DNA from: Bradyrhizobium yuanmingense
Lineage (GTDB): Bacteria > Pseudomonadota > Alphaproteobacteria > Rhizobiales > Xanthobacteraceae
Reading direction: 5' to 3'
Length of the DNA: 64,000 nt
NCBI RefSeq assembly: GCF_029167105.1
Contig: NZ_JARFML010000041.1
Coordinates: forward strand, 1-64,000
Shown here one piece after another: positions 25,772 through 34,301 of the stretch (position 1 is its first letter; every line of letters begins with the position of its first letter). The position numbers and the translations under genes are program-made. The notes under the pieces were generated by a model. It did no database searches. It was not told the DNA's origin and saw only the letters and a program-made list of their open reading frames with translations.

Positions 25772-26584
25772 ATGCGCAAGGTCTCCCGCCTATCCCGCTT
25801 CAACATCGCCTCGCTCGCACTGGGGCTGGCATTCCTCTATTTGCCGATCCTGATCCTCGTCCTCTACTCCTTCAACGCCTCGCGCCTGGTGACGGTGTGG
25901 GGCGGCTGGTCGCTGCGCTGGTATCATGAGTTCTTCAACGACCGCGCCATGATCGAGGCGGCCTGGATGAGCCTGCGGGTTGCGGTCGCCTCCGCGACCA
26001 TTGCGACGCTGCTCGGCACGCTCGCGGCGGTGGCGCTGTCGCGCGGTGAGCGCTTTCGCGGACGCACCCTGTTCTCCGGCATGCTCTACGCGCCACTGGT
26101 GATGCCGGAGGTGATCACCGGATTGTCGCTGCTCTTGCTGTTCGTCGCGCTGAACGCCGAGCGCGGCTTCTGGACGGTGACGATCGCTCACACCACGCTG
26201 ACCATGTGCTTCGTCGCGGTGGTCGTGCAGTCGCGCCTCGGCTCGCTCGATCGCTCGCTCGAGGAGGCGGCCATGGACCTCGGCTGCGACCCGGTGCGCG
26301 CGTTCGTTGCCGTGACGCTGCCGCTGATTGCGCCGGCGATCGTCGCCGGCTGGATGCTGGCGTTCACGCTGTCGCTCGACGATCTCGTGATCGCGAGCTT
26401 CACCACCGGCCCAGGCTCGGCGACGCTGCCGATCCGCATCTATTCGGAGGTGCGGCTCGGCGTGAAGCCCGAGATCAACGCGATCTGCACGCTGGTGATT
26501 GCGCTGATCGCGGTTGTCATCGTCATCGCCTCGCTGGCTTCGAAGCTGTCGAGCTCGCAGGGCGAGAGCGCGGCGCCGCTATAG
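25772..26584 (+). CDS. potI: Polyamine-type ABC transporter permease 2
   Basis: This 270-residue permease has six helices and the PotC/PotI signatures EEAAMDLGCDPVRAFVAVTL (EAA loop) and FTLSLDDLVIASFTTGPGS. It starts four bases after the potH stop. It ends 20 bases before the convergent stop of the sugar-type permease, and no terminator hairpin is visible between them. The absence of a potF-like binding protein next to this operon is notable; the binding protein must be encoded elsewhere or this operon must share one. Confidence 0.92.
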   Translation: MRKVSRLSRFNIASLALGLAFLYLPILILVLYSFNASRLVTVWGGWSLRWYHEFFNDRAMIEAAWMSLRVAVASATIATLLGTLAAVALSRGERFRGRTLFSGMLYAPLVMPEVITGLSLLLLFVALNAERGFWTVTIAHTTLTMCFVAVVVQSRLGSLDRSLEEAAMDLGCDPVRAFVAVTLPLIAPAIVAGWMLAFTLSLDDLVIASFTTGPGSATLPIRIYSEVRLGVKPEINAICTLVIALIAVVIVIASLASKLSSSQGESAAPL

Positions 26585-26604
26585 GGCGGGCCACGGGGAC
26601 GCGC

Positions 26605-27456
26605 CTACGACTTCACCGCACCCGCCGTGAGCCCGCCCACCATGTAGCGGCGGAAGGCGTAATAGACCGCGGCCGGCGGCAGCGCGTAGATGAAGCCGGT
26701 GGTCATCAGCAGCTCCCACGGTGAATCGTCGGCGGCGAGGAAGTTGCCGAGCGCGACGGGGAGCGTGATATCGCGGTCGTTCGAGAGCAGCAGGAACGCG
26801 TAGAGATATTCGTTCCAGGCCAGCAGCACCGCATAGGTGCCGATCGCGACCAGCGAGGGCATCATCAGCGGCAGGTAGACCAGGCGGAAGATCTGCAGCG
26901 TGGTGGCGCCGTCCATTACCGCGGCTTCGTCCAGCTCCACCGGCAGCTTGTCCGAAGCCTGCTTCAGCACCCAGATCGCGTAGGGGCTCGCGATCGTCAC
27001 CATGGCCAGGATCAATGACCAGTGATTGTTGAGCAGGCCGTAATTGCCCATGGTGCGATACATCGGCACCGCGAGGAACGCCGCCGGAATGAAATAGGTG
27101 AACAGCGCGAGGTTCAGCACCGCGCGCCCGCCCGGCACCTTCAGCCGCGAGATCGCGAACGCGGCTGAGGTGGCGATGAACAGCGTCAACACGCCCACGG
27201 AGACCGCGATCAGCGTCGAATTCCAGAACTGGGCGTAGAAGTCGCGCAGGAAGTAGTGCTGCTGCTTGAACACGATTTCGAAGTTGTGCAGCGTCGGATG
27301 GTCTGGCCACAGCTTGCCCGAGAACGCGTCCTCCTTCGGAGAGATCGCGAACAGGAACATGTGGTAGATCGGGATCATCGTCCACAGGAAGACGGGAATG
27401 CCGATCAGCAGCAGCCGCGCTTCCGTCGCGACGTCACGGAGGGAGGGAAGCTTCAT
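26605..27456 (-). CDS. Sugar-type ABC transporter permease 2 (MalG-like)
   Basis: This 283-residue MalG-family permease has six helices and an EAA loop reading ELDEAAVMDGATTLQIFRLVYLP. The closing AFRRYMVGGLTAGAVKS is the usual C-terminus of carbohydrate permeases that insert into the ATPase groove. The ATG at 27456 overlaps the upstream permease stop by four bases. It belongs to a minus-strand operon: binding protein, permease 1, permease 2. No ATP-binding gene is present in the operon. Confidence 0.92.
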   Translation of the reverse strand: MKLPSLRDVATEARLLLIGIPVFLWTMIPIYHMFLFAISPKEDAFSGKLWPDHPTLHNFEIVFKQQHYFLRDFYAQFWNSTLIAVSVGVLTLFIATSAAFAISRLKVPGGRAVLNLALFTYFIPAAFLAVPMYRTMGNYGLLNNHWSLILAMVTIASPYAIWVLKQASDKLPVELDEAAVMDGATTLQIFRLVYLPLMMPSLVAIGTYAVLLAWNEYLYAFLLLSNDRDITLPVALGNFLAADDSPWELLMTTGFIYALPPAAVYYAFRRYMVGGLTAGAVKS

Positions 27457-28325
27457 CGCGACAACCGTTTCATCATGAAGTAAACCAGTGGCAGGACGAA
27501 CGGCATCGCGCAGACGATGGATGCCATCGCGAGCGAGAGCTGGTCGAGCCGAAGATAGCGGATGCCGAGCGTCGCCAGCACGTGCGTGAGGTCGGCAGGT
27601 CCGCCGCCGGTGAGCAGGTAGACGCTGTTGAAATCGCCCAGCGTCCAGATCATCGAGAGCAGCGTGCAGGTGACGTAGAGCGTCTGCATCGACGGCCAGG
27701 TGATGTAGCGGAATTTCTGCCACCAGCTGGCACCGTCGACCTCGGCGGCCTCGAACAGATCGTGCGAGATCGCAAGGCGCCCGGTGATCAGGATCAGCGT
27801 CCAGAACGGCAGCGACTTCCAGATGTGCACGGCGATCGCCATGCACAGCGCGACGGTCGGGTCGTTCAGCCAGTTCGGGCCGTCATCGCCGGTCAGGGAG
27901 AAGATGAAGTGGTTGACCATGCCCCATTCGGGATTGAGCATGAAGCGCACCGACAGGATGGTCGGGATCGACGGCACCGCCCAGGGCAGGATGAAGATCA
28001 CCGACAGCCATCTGATCCAGGTGCGCTGCTGCGCGAAGAAGCCGGACAGGAACAGCGCAATCATCATCTTGATGTTGATGCCGACGACCAGGAAGATCAG
28101 CGTGTTGATTGCAGCGCGCGCGAAGATCGGGTCGTGATACAGCGCCACATAGTTCGCCGGATCGCGTGCCAGCCAGAGCCCGTAGCAGACGGGATAGACG
28201 ACAAAGGCAAGGAAGACGAGCAGATAGGGTGTTAGCAGGAGGATGCCCCAGACCTGCGCCGGGGTCAGCCGCGACGACAGGGGCGGGCCGGGTATTGCCT
28301 GATCGCCAGAGAGCGTGATCGCCAT
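27453..28325 (-). CDS. Sugar-type ABC transporter permease 1 (MalF-like)
   Basis: This 290-residue permease has six predicted helices. A short cytoplasmic N-terminus leads into LLLTPYLLVFLAFVVYPVCYG. The EAA loop reads DLFEAAEVDGASWWQKFRYI, and the terminal helix region has VYLLTGGGPADLTHVLATL, a signature of MalF/UgpA-like sugar permeases. It overlaps permease 2 by four bases. It is preceded by a strong hairpin (28350-28370) that separates it from the binding-protein gene. Confidence 0.92.
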   Translation of the reverse strand: MAITLSGDQAIPGPPLSSRLTPAQVWGILLLTPYLLVFLAFVVYPVCYGLWLARDPANYVALYHDPIFARAAINTLIFLVVGINIKMMIALFLSGFFAQQRTWIRWLSVIFILPWAVPSIPTILSVRFMLNPEWGMVNHFIFSLTGDDGPNWLNDPTVALCMAIAVHIWKSLPFWTLILITGRLAISHDLFEAAEVDGASWWQKFRYITWPSMQTLYVTCTLLSMIWTLGDFNSVYLLTGGGPADLTHVLATLGIRYLRLDQLSLAMASIVCAMPFVLPLVYFMMKRLSR

Positions 28326-28349
28326 TCTTTCGGACTCTTCAAAGAGAAG

Positions 28350-28370
28350 CCGGCCGCGAGACGCGGCCGG
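28350..28370 (-). terminator. Hairpin between binding-protein and permease genes
   Basis: CCGGCCGCG and CGCGGCCGG form a perfect nine-base stem with a three-base loop. It lies in the 93-base gap between the sugar-binding protein stop and the permease start. Hairpins at this point in ABC operons typically stabilise the upstream mRNA or terminate part of the transcripts, giving more binding protein than permease. No T-run follows. Confidence 0.6.
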
Positions 28371-28418
28371 TGTTGTTGTTGCACTCTCCCCCGCAACGCG
28401 GAGAGCAGGGGGGGCGAC

Positions 28419-29804
28419 TCAGCCCGCGACCTGCTTGATGCGGGCGATCAGTTCGTCGACCGCCTTGTCGACCGGAACCTTCTCGCTGACGACGCGGTTC
28501 ATCGCCTTCGCCCACACGTTCTCGTTGTTCAAGATCGTGAACTTCCAGTTCCTGGTAAAGTCGAACTGAGAGGTGCCGCCCTTGAACTGAGTGTAGACGG
28601 CCTTGCGGTGCTTGTCGGCCTGCCAGAACGGGCTTTCCTGGCTTTCCTTCGTCACCGGGAACCAGCGGCCGAGCGCGCCCTCGATGTAGGGACGGATGTT
28701 CTCTTCCTGCAGCAGGAAGTTGAGGAACTGCTTGCCCTCGGCCTTGTTCTTGGCCGCGGTGAAGATCAGACCCGTCTTGACGTCGGAGCGATACCTGATG
28801 GTCGAACCGTCGGGAGCCTTGGGGAAGGACGCCGTGACGATGTCCTGCTCATAAGCCTTCTTGCCGGCCTCGCGCTGTTCCGGCGTGAGGTTCTGATTCT
28901 GCGATTCCTCGTACCATTTTGCTGCGATCGAGATCGTGAAGTTGTGGGTCATCACGATCGTCTTGTTGTGGAAGGCGACATTGTTGTCAGGGTCCTTCCA
29001 GGTGGTCGCGGAGGGCGGGGCGCAGCCCTTGCTGTAGGTGTCGGTGTAGTCCTTCAGCGCTTTGATCAGGCCGTCGCGGACCTTGGGGTCGTCGACCAGC
29101 AGCTTGCCGTCGTCGTCGACGAGCTTGACGTGGTAGGCGTCCATGAAGGTGTAGAACGATTGGAACGAGTCGGTGGATTCCACGCCCATCGGCTGGCCGA
29201 CGGCATAGATGCGCTGGCCTGTGGCCTTACGGATCGCCGGCTGCACCTTGTCGCACCAGAAGCTCCAGTAGCCGGTCCAGTCGTTCGGGATGTCACTCTG
29301 CTTGAAGCCGGCCTTCTCCAGCATGTCGTTCCAGATCTGGACGTGCATGCTCTGCTGCTTCAGCGGGAAGCCGTAATAGGCCTTCTTCTTGGCGACGTCG
29401 TTGTAGAGGATCGAGGCGTCCAGCGTGTTCTGCACGAACCGGCTCTTGATCGGGTCCATGACGTCGGTGAGGTCCTCGAGCTTGCCCTCATAGGCCCACT
29501 TGCCCTGTACCTGCACGTCGTAGCTGTCGGAATAGGCGACGTCGGGCACGGTGCCCGCATCGAGTGCTGCGACGGTCTTCGGAATCATGTCCTGGATCGC
29601 GTATTGCGACAATTCGACCTTGATGCCGGTCTTGGCTTCAAACTTCTTGATCGTCTCGGCGAGCGCTTCGTCCTCGGACTTGTAAAAGCCCTTGACCCAC
29701 CAGACCGTGATCGTCTTCTGTTGCGCAAATGCGGGCGCAGTGGCGGCAAACAGCCCAACCGCAGCGACCGCCAATGAAACTGCGCCAATAACCTTGGATT
29801 TCAC
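28419..29804 (-). CDS. Sugar-type ABC transporter substrate-binding protein
   Basis: This 461-residue periplasmic protein has a clear signal peptide (VIGAVSLAVAAVGLFAATAPAFAQ) and a mature start QKTITVWWVKGFYKSEDEAL. It belongs to the bacterial extracellular solute-binding family 1, whose members bind sugars, sugar alcohols or glycerol-phosphate-type compounds. The chosen start is GTG at 29802-29804, six bases after GAGGGAG; a TTG at 29819 would place that ribosome site inside the gene. The ligand cannot be predicted from sequence alone. It is the first gene of the three-gene operon. Confidence 0.88.
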   Translation of the reverse strand: MKSKVIGAVSLAVAAVGLFAATAPAFAQQKTITVWWVKGFYKSEDEALAETIKKFEAKTGIKVELSQYAIQDMIPKTVAALDAGTVPDVAYSDSYDVQVQGKWAYEGKLEDLTDVMDPIKSRFVQNTLDASILYNDVAKKKAYYGFPLKQQSMHVQIWNDMLEKAGFKQSDIPNDWTGYWSFWCDKVQPAIRKATGQRIYAVGQPMGVESTDSFQSFYTFMDAYHVKLVDDDGKLLVDDPKVRDGLIKALKDYTDTYSKGCAPPSATTWKDPDNNVAFHNKTIVMTHNFTISIAAKWYEESQNQNLTPEQREAGKKAYEQDIVTASFPKAPDGSTIRYRSDVKTGLIFTAAKNKAEGKQFLNFLLQEENIRPYIEGALGRWFPVTKESQESPFWQADKHRKAVYTQFKGGTSQFDFTRNWKFTILNNENVWAKAMNRVVSEKVPVDKAVDELIARIKQVAG

Positions 29805-29880
29805 GTTTTTCTCCCTCAAACGGCCGGTGTTTTAACCGGTCGTATAAAACACTAGCGCATGGTGGTAGCGCAATCAACGC

Positions 29881-29898
29881 ATCTTGTCGGACCAAGAT
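29881..29898. promoter_or_regulatory. Small inverted repeat upstream of the sugar-binding protein gene
   Basis: ATCTTG and CAAGAT flank six bases (TCGGAC). It lies about 77 bases upstream of the GTG start. It could be an operator for a sugar-responsive repressor, but no regulator gene is adjacent and no family match is claimed. Confidence 0.3.
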
Positions 29899-30007
29899 CG
29901 TGGCGTGTCGGGCTGCGGAGATGCATCATGCGCGCATCGATCCAATCGCCGCATCAATTCACTACGATCAATTCGCGATCATCGGGCAGCGGCAGAGGAA
30001 CGCGATC

Positions 30008-31912
30008 TCAGTTGGACTTTGCATTCTCCTTGGCGTTCTCGGCCGTCGGCGATCCGTCCTGCGCCGGGCGCTTTCCGCCGCCCGTGATGCGCTGCTTGAG
30101 GAGATCGAGGAAGGGAGACGCCGCCGGCGACTGCCGGATCAGGCTTTCGGGATCGGGAAAAATCAGGGGATCGTCCCAGGGGCCCTGCACCATGAACGGC
30201 AATTGAAAGCCGGACGCCGTGTTGAGGCTCGCCACGCCCTTCATGTCGTATTCGCGGGTCGGCACCGAGGCGGTGCCGGTCAGCGTGATCTTGGCCGCCG
30301 GGCCCTCGATGCGGATGTCTTCGGCGGTGGCGATGCCGTCGGAGAATTTCACCGAGATCGTGAGCTTGTCGTATGGCGTCGAGCCGCTGCGGAAATTGCC
30401 GCCGCCCGACAGCGGCCGCCGCTCCAGCCGCTTCAGCAGCTGCTCGGCATTGAAGCCCGCGATCGCGCCGTTATGCCCGGTCACGGTGGCGCTGCCGTCA
30501 AGCGACTGCACGAGGCCGAACGGGCTCGAGCCCGAGGCGAAGAGCGAGACGTTGATATTGCCGCGGCCGGACAGCTTGTTGAGGCCGAACAGCTCGGTGG
30601 CGCAGGCCTGCAGATCCACGTCGGTGAACTGGAATTGTGCCTTGATGTCGGCGACCGTATCGGACCGCGCGATGCCGAACGAGCCCTTGGCGATACCGCC
30701 ATAGACCTGCGCCTCACCGACCGAGAGCGCCAGCGTGCCGTTGCGCAAATTGGCGCCGATCGCGGTGCGGCCGAGCCTCGTGGGCCCGACCGTCAGCTTG
30801 GCCGCCGACAGGCGCATGTCGAGGTCGGTGGTCGACAATCCCTGAAGGTCGAACAGCTGCCTGTTCCAATCGCGCGCCCCGCTCGCGAGCAGGCGGAACG
30901 TCGAGATATAGGGTGTGAAGTCGAGCGCGTCGGCGGCGAGCGTGGCCTGCAGCGTCTGCCGGCCGTTATTGGCGTAGGTCATGACGCCTTCGGCGGCATT
31001 GCCGTCGAGCTCGACGTTGACATTGGTGAGCGCGATCGAGGCGCCGACGACGTTGGCGCGCGCCTTCAGCACGAAGCGGCCGAAGCCGCCGCTGCCGGGC
31101 TGCGGCTGTCCGGTCCAGCGCAGCGCGTTGCGCAAGGACGGGCTGTCCACCGTGAGCGTGCCCTCCATCATCGGGCTGGTGCGGTTGGCGACGCTGCCGT
31201 CGAAGGCGAGCTTGAGCGGCGCGCTGGCGATGCGCGCCTTCAGGCCGGAGCGGTCGCCGGAGAGGGCGGCGACGAAATCGGAAAAGCTGATCGAGCCGTC
31301 GACGCGCTCGCCGCGCCAGTCGAACTGCCCGGTCGCGGCAAAAGAGCGCGAGATCGAAGGCCAGGCCAGCGACAGGTCGATGTCCTCGAGCTTCTCGGTG
31401 GCATGCGTGGCAACGTCCTCGTAGTCGAGCACGCCGTCCTGGATGCGGATTTCGGAGAACGAGACCTGGTTCTCGGCCCCGGGCTTCATGGTGCGTGCGA
31501 TGGTCTGGATGAAGGGCGTCCAGTTGCTCTCGCCGTCCGGCTTCAGGCTGACGTGGATGCGCGGCCGCAGCAGCGTCAGGTCGGCGATCTCGAAACGTTG
31601 CAGCAAGAGCGGCAGCAGCCGCAAATTCGCGGTGAGCACGTCGACCTGGAGCGCGGGAGCGCTGGTGCCGCCGCCCTTGAGGCCGACGTCGCGGAAGGAG
31701 ATGTAGCTCGCCGGAAGCACCGAGATCTCGATGCTGCCTGCGACATTGAGCTCGAGCCCGGTGACGTCGCGGATCTGCGCTTCGACCGCCTTGCGCAACG
31801 CGTCGCGGTTGATGAGCCAGGAGGTCGCGATCAGGGCGATCAGCGCGAGGCCGAGCAGCGCCGCGATCGGCGTCCCGAGGCGCTTCATTCCTTGGGCCAT
31901 GGTCAATGGCAT
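30008..31912 (-). CDS. AsmA family envelope protein
   Basis: This 634-residue protein has one N-terminal membrane helix (about 10-33) and a large periplasmic part with AsmA-type beta-rich repeats. Typical features are the start VEAQIRDVTGLELNVAGSIE and the C-terminal block with GHNGAIAGFNAEQLLKRLE. AsmA-like proteins are thought to bridge the envelope and help move phospholipids to the outer membrane. The start is uncertain: ATGs at 31912, 31900 and 31888 are all possible, with AGGA closest to the first. It is a single gene. Confidence 0.9.
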   Translation of the reverse strand: MPLTMAQGMKRLGTPIAALLGLALIALIATSWLINRDALRKAVEAQIRDVTGLELNVAGSIEISVLPASYISFRDVGLKGGGTSAPALQVDVLTANLRLLPLLLQRFEIADLTLLRPRIHVSLKPDGESNWTPFIQTIARTMKPGAENQVSFSEIRIQDGVLDYEDVATHATEKLEDIDLSLAWPSISRSFAATGQFDWRGERVDGSISFSDFVAALSGDRSGLKARIASAPLKLAFDGSVANRTSPMMEGTLTVDSPSLRNALRWTGQPQPGSGGFGRFVLKARANVVGASIALTNVNVELDGNAAEGVMTYANNGRQTLQATLAADALDFTPYISTFRLLASGARDWNRQLFDLQGLSTTDLDMRLSAAKLTVGPTRLGRTAIGANLRNGTLALSVGEAQVYGGIAKGSFGIARSDTVADIKAQFQFTDVDLQACATELFGLNKLSGRGNINVSLFASGSSPFGLVQSLDGSATVTGHNGAIAGFNAEQLLKRLERRPLSGGGNFRSGSTPYDKLTISVKFSDGIATAEDIRIEGPAAKITLTGTASVPTREYDMKGVASLNTASGFQLPFMVQGPWDDPLIFPDPESLIRQSPAASPFLDLLKQRITGGGKRPAQDGSPTAENAKENAKSN

Positions 31913-32186
31913 GTCCTGATCGGGTTGGTCGTTGGAGCCAGAAGGGCGGGCCGCGAAACGTGTGTGCCGACGCCCAGATCCTATGGTGTTAAGTACCGCA
32001 ACTTGATGGGTTTTCTTGACGCTTTCAAGGCCGCTGCTCGGTTATGCCCACGGCATGGGCAGCTTCTATCACCCGGGGGCGGAGCGGAGAACCCCGTATC
32101 ATTGACGGCTTCGGACGATTTCGCCTAATAATCGCCGCCAATGAGGCGCGACGCCCGCCAGCCCAAGGTTCAGTCGAGGTTTTTGC
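31913..32186. other. Divergent intergenic region between asmA-like gene and scoA
   Basis: This 274-base region should hold both promoters. I see no small gene and no clear operator palindrome. A GAGG ribosome site for scoA sits near its right end. Confidence 0.35.
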
Positions 32187-32894
32187 ATGAACAAGGTCTA
32201 TCCCGACGCCAAGTCGGCGCTGTCAGGCATTCTAAAAGACAACATGATGATCATGTCGGGCGGCTTCGGCCTCTGCGGCATTGCCGAGGAGCTGTCGGAC
32301 GCGATCCGGGATTCCGGCGTCAAGGGCCTGACCGTGGTCTCCAACAATGCCGGCGTCGACGGCATCGGCCTCAGCCGCCTGCTCGAAACCCGCCAGATCA
32401 AGAAGATGATCTCGTCCTATGTCGGCGAGAACAAGCTGTTCGCCCAGCAATACCTCGCCGGCGAGCTGGAACTCGAGTTCAATCCGCAGGGCACGCTGGC
32501 CGAGCGCATCCGCGCCGGCGGCGCCGGCATCCCGGCCTTCTACACCAAGACCGGCGTCGGCACGCTGATCGCCGAAGGCAAGGAAGTGAAGGAATTTGAC
32601 GGCGAGAAGTACCTGATGGAGCGCGGCCTGTTCGCCGACCTCGCCATCGTGCATGCCTGGAAGGGCGACACCGCCGGCAACCTCATCTACCGCAAGACCG
32701 CGCGCAACTTCAATCCGATGATGGCGACCGCCGCGAAGATCACGGTGGCCGAGGTCGAGCATCTGGTTCCCGCCGGTGAACTCAATCCCGACCACATCCA
32801 CACGCCCGGCATCTTCGTGAAGCGCATCGTCGAGGTCGGCACGGCCAAGAAGCGCATCGAATTCCGCAACACCCGCCCGCGTACCGCCGCTTAA
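32187..32894 (+). CDS. scoA: 3-oxoacid CoA-transferase subunit A
   Basis: This 235-residue alpha subunit of a succinyl-CoA:3-ketoacid CoA-transferase activates acetoacetate to acetoacetyl-CoA. The family glycine-rich block GGFGLCGIAEELSDAI is at about 27-42, and SNNAGVDGIGLSRLL and GAGIPAFYTKTGVGT follow. The beta subunit gene starts 18 bases downstream. In rhizobia this enzyme supports use of ketone bodies and turnover of polyhydroxybutyrate. Confidence 0.95.
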   Translation: MNKVYPDAKSALSGILKDNMMIMSGGFGLCGIAEELSDAIRDSGVKGLTVVSNNAGVDGIGLSRLLETRQIKKMISSYVGENKLFAQQYLAGELELEFNPQGTLAERIRAGGAGIPAFYTKTGVGTLIAEGKEVKEFDGEKYLMERGLFADLAIVHAWKGDTAGNLIYRKTARNFNPMMATAAKITVAEVEHLVPAGELNPDHIHTPGIFVKRIVEVGTAKKRIEFRNTRPRTAA

Positions 32895-32912
32895 GCGCAA
32901 CAGGAGACTCAC

Positions 32913-33563
32913 ATGGCCTGGACCCGTGAACAGATGGCCGCGCGCGCCGCGAAGGAATTGCGCGACGGCTACTACGTCAATCTCGGCATCGGCATCCCGA
33001 CGCTGGTCTCGAACTACATCCCCGATGGCATGGACGTCTCCTTGCAGAGCGAGAACGGCATGCTCGGCATGGGGCCGTTCCCCTATGAGGGCGAGGAAGA
33101 CGCCGATCTCATCAACGCCGGCAAGCAGACGGTGAGCGAGCTGCCGTCGACCTCGTATTTCTCGAGCGCGGATTCCTTCGGCATGATCCGCGGCGGCCAC
33201 ATGGATCTGTCGATCCTCGGCGCCATGCAGGTGGCCCAGAACGGCGATCTCGCCAACTGGATGATCCCCGGCAAGATGGTCAAGGGCATGGGCGGCGCGA
33301 TGGATCTCGTCGCCGGCGTCAAGCGCGTCGTCGTGGTGATGGAGCATTCGGCCAAGGACGGCCCGAAGCTCCTGAAGAGGTGCAATCTGCCGCTGACCGG
33401 CGAGCGCGTCGTCGACATGGTCGTCACTGATCTTGCCGTCTTCACCATCGACAAGCACGGCGATGGCGGCATGGCGCTGATCGAGCTCGCCGACGGCGTC
33501 ACGCTCGACGAGATCAAGTCCAAGACCGAAGCCGAATTCCGCGTCGCGCTGAAGAACACGTAG
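32913..33563 (+). CDS. scoB: 3-oxoacid CoA-transferase subunit B
   Basis: This 216-residue beta subunit carries the catalytic glutamate, E47, in the SENG motif (SLQSENGMLGMG), which forms the CoA-thioester intermediate. Further blocks are YVNLGIGIPTLVSNYIPDGM and GGHMDLSILGAMQV. An AGGAGA ribosome site precedes the ATG. It forms a heteromer with ScoA from the same operon. Confidence 0.95.
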   Translation: MAWTREQMAARAAKELRDGYYVNLGIGIPTLVSNYIPDGMDVSLQSENGMLGMGPFPYEGEEDADLINAGKQTVSELPSTSYFSSADSFGMIRGGHMDLSILGAMQVAQNGDLANWMIPGKMVKGMGGAMDLVAGVKRVVVVMEHSAKDGPKLLKRCNLPLTGERVVDMVVTDLAVFTIDKHGDGGMALIELADGVTLDEIKSKTEAEFRVALKNT

Positions 33564-33584
33564 GGTCGTCGTAAAGGGGCGCGC

Positions 33585-34220
33585 ATGACGATACGGTCCG
33601 CGCGTCCCGAAGATGTCGAATTCATCGCACAAACCATCCTGAATTCGATGCGCGGCCACCGGCCGCGCGGCTAATTCGACGTGGCGCTCGGCTGGCCGGA
33701 AGCGGAGTGCCTCGCTTTCGTCACGCGCGTTGCCGTCGCACAGGCGGTGTCGATGTGGCATTTTTCGCAGTTCCTGGTCGCCGAGATTGATGGCAAGCCC
33801 GCTGCTGCACTTTGCGCCGTGCCGGCAGCCGGGACCGGACCGGCGGCATGGCGCGCGGTCGAAGAGGTCGGTCTCTCAATTGGGCTCACGGCGTCAGAGC
33901 TCGACGCCATCCGCCAGCGCGGTGCCTATTCGCGAGCCTGCTGGGTCCAGGGCGGCGAGGGCGACTGGATGATCGAGCATGTCGCGACCGACCTTGCCTA
34001 TCGTCGTCGCGGCTTGATGCAGGCGTTGATCGCGCATGCGCTGGACAAAGGGCGGGCAGCTGGATTTGCCCGGGCGACGATATCGTTCCTGATCGGCAAC
34101 GGGCCGGCCGAGCGCGCCTACGCGAAGGCGGGTTTTGTCTTCGCGGAAGAGAAGCGCGACCCGAATTTCGAGGCAATCATCGGCGCGCCCGGTTTTCGCA
34201 TGTTCGCGCGGAAGATTTGA
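33585..34220 (+). pseudogene. GNAT-family acetyltransferase gene interrupted by a stop codon
   Basis: From the ATG at 33585 the frame encodes MTIRSARPEDVEFIAQTIL, the normal first strand and helix of a GNAT enzyme. TAA at 33672-33674 (codon 30) then interrupts it. The same frame continues without a shift for 181 codons, with the acetyl-CoA loop DLAYRRRGLMQALIAHAL and the C-terminal GNGPAERAYAKAGFVF. A GTG at 33681 could restart translation but would lose the first structural elements. Either the gene is a recent pseudogene, or the base call is wrong, or the stop is read through. The gene sits 21 bases after scoB. Confidence 0.75.
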
Positions 34221-34301
34221 GCAGGTTGCAGGCGCCGGCGACAACCAAGCGTTTGCTATCAATTGGTCGAAGCGCCATGAATGTGCGGACGATGTGCTCC
34301 T

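Noticed and set aside
29900..32128. Plus-strand open frame of over 700 codons across the AsmA-like gene
   Set aside because: The sequence is Arg/Gly/Ala/Glu-rich without any domain, whereas the minus strand encodes a complete AsmA protein.
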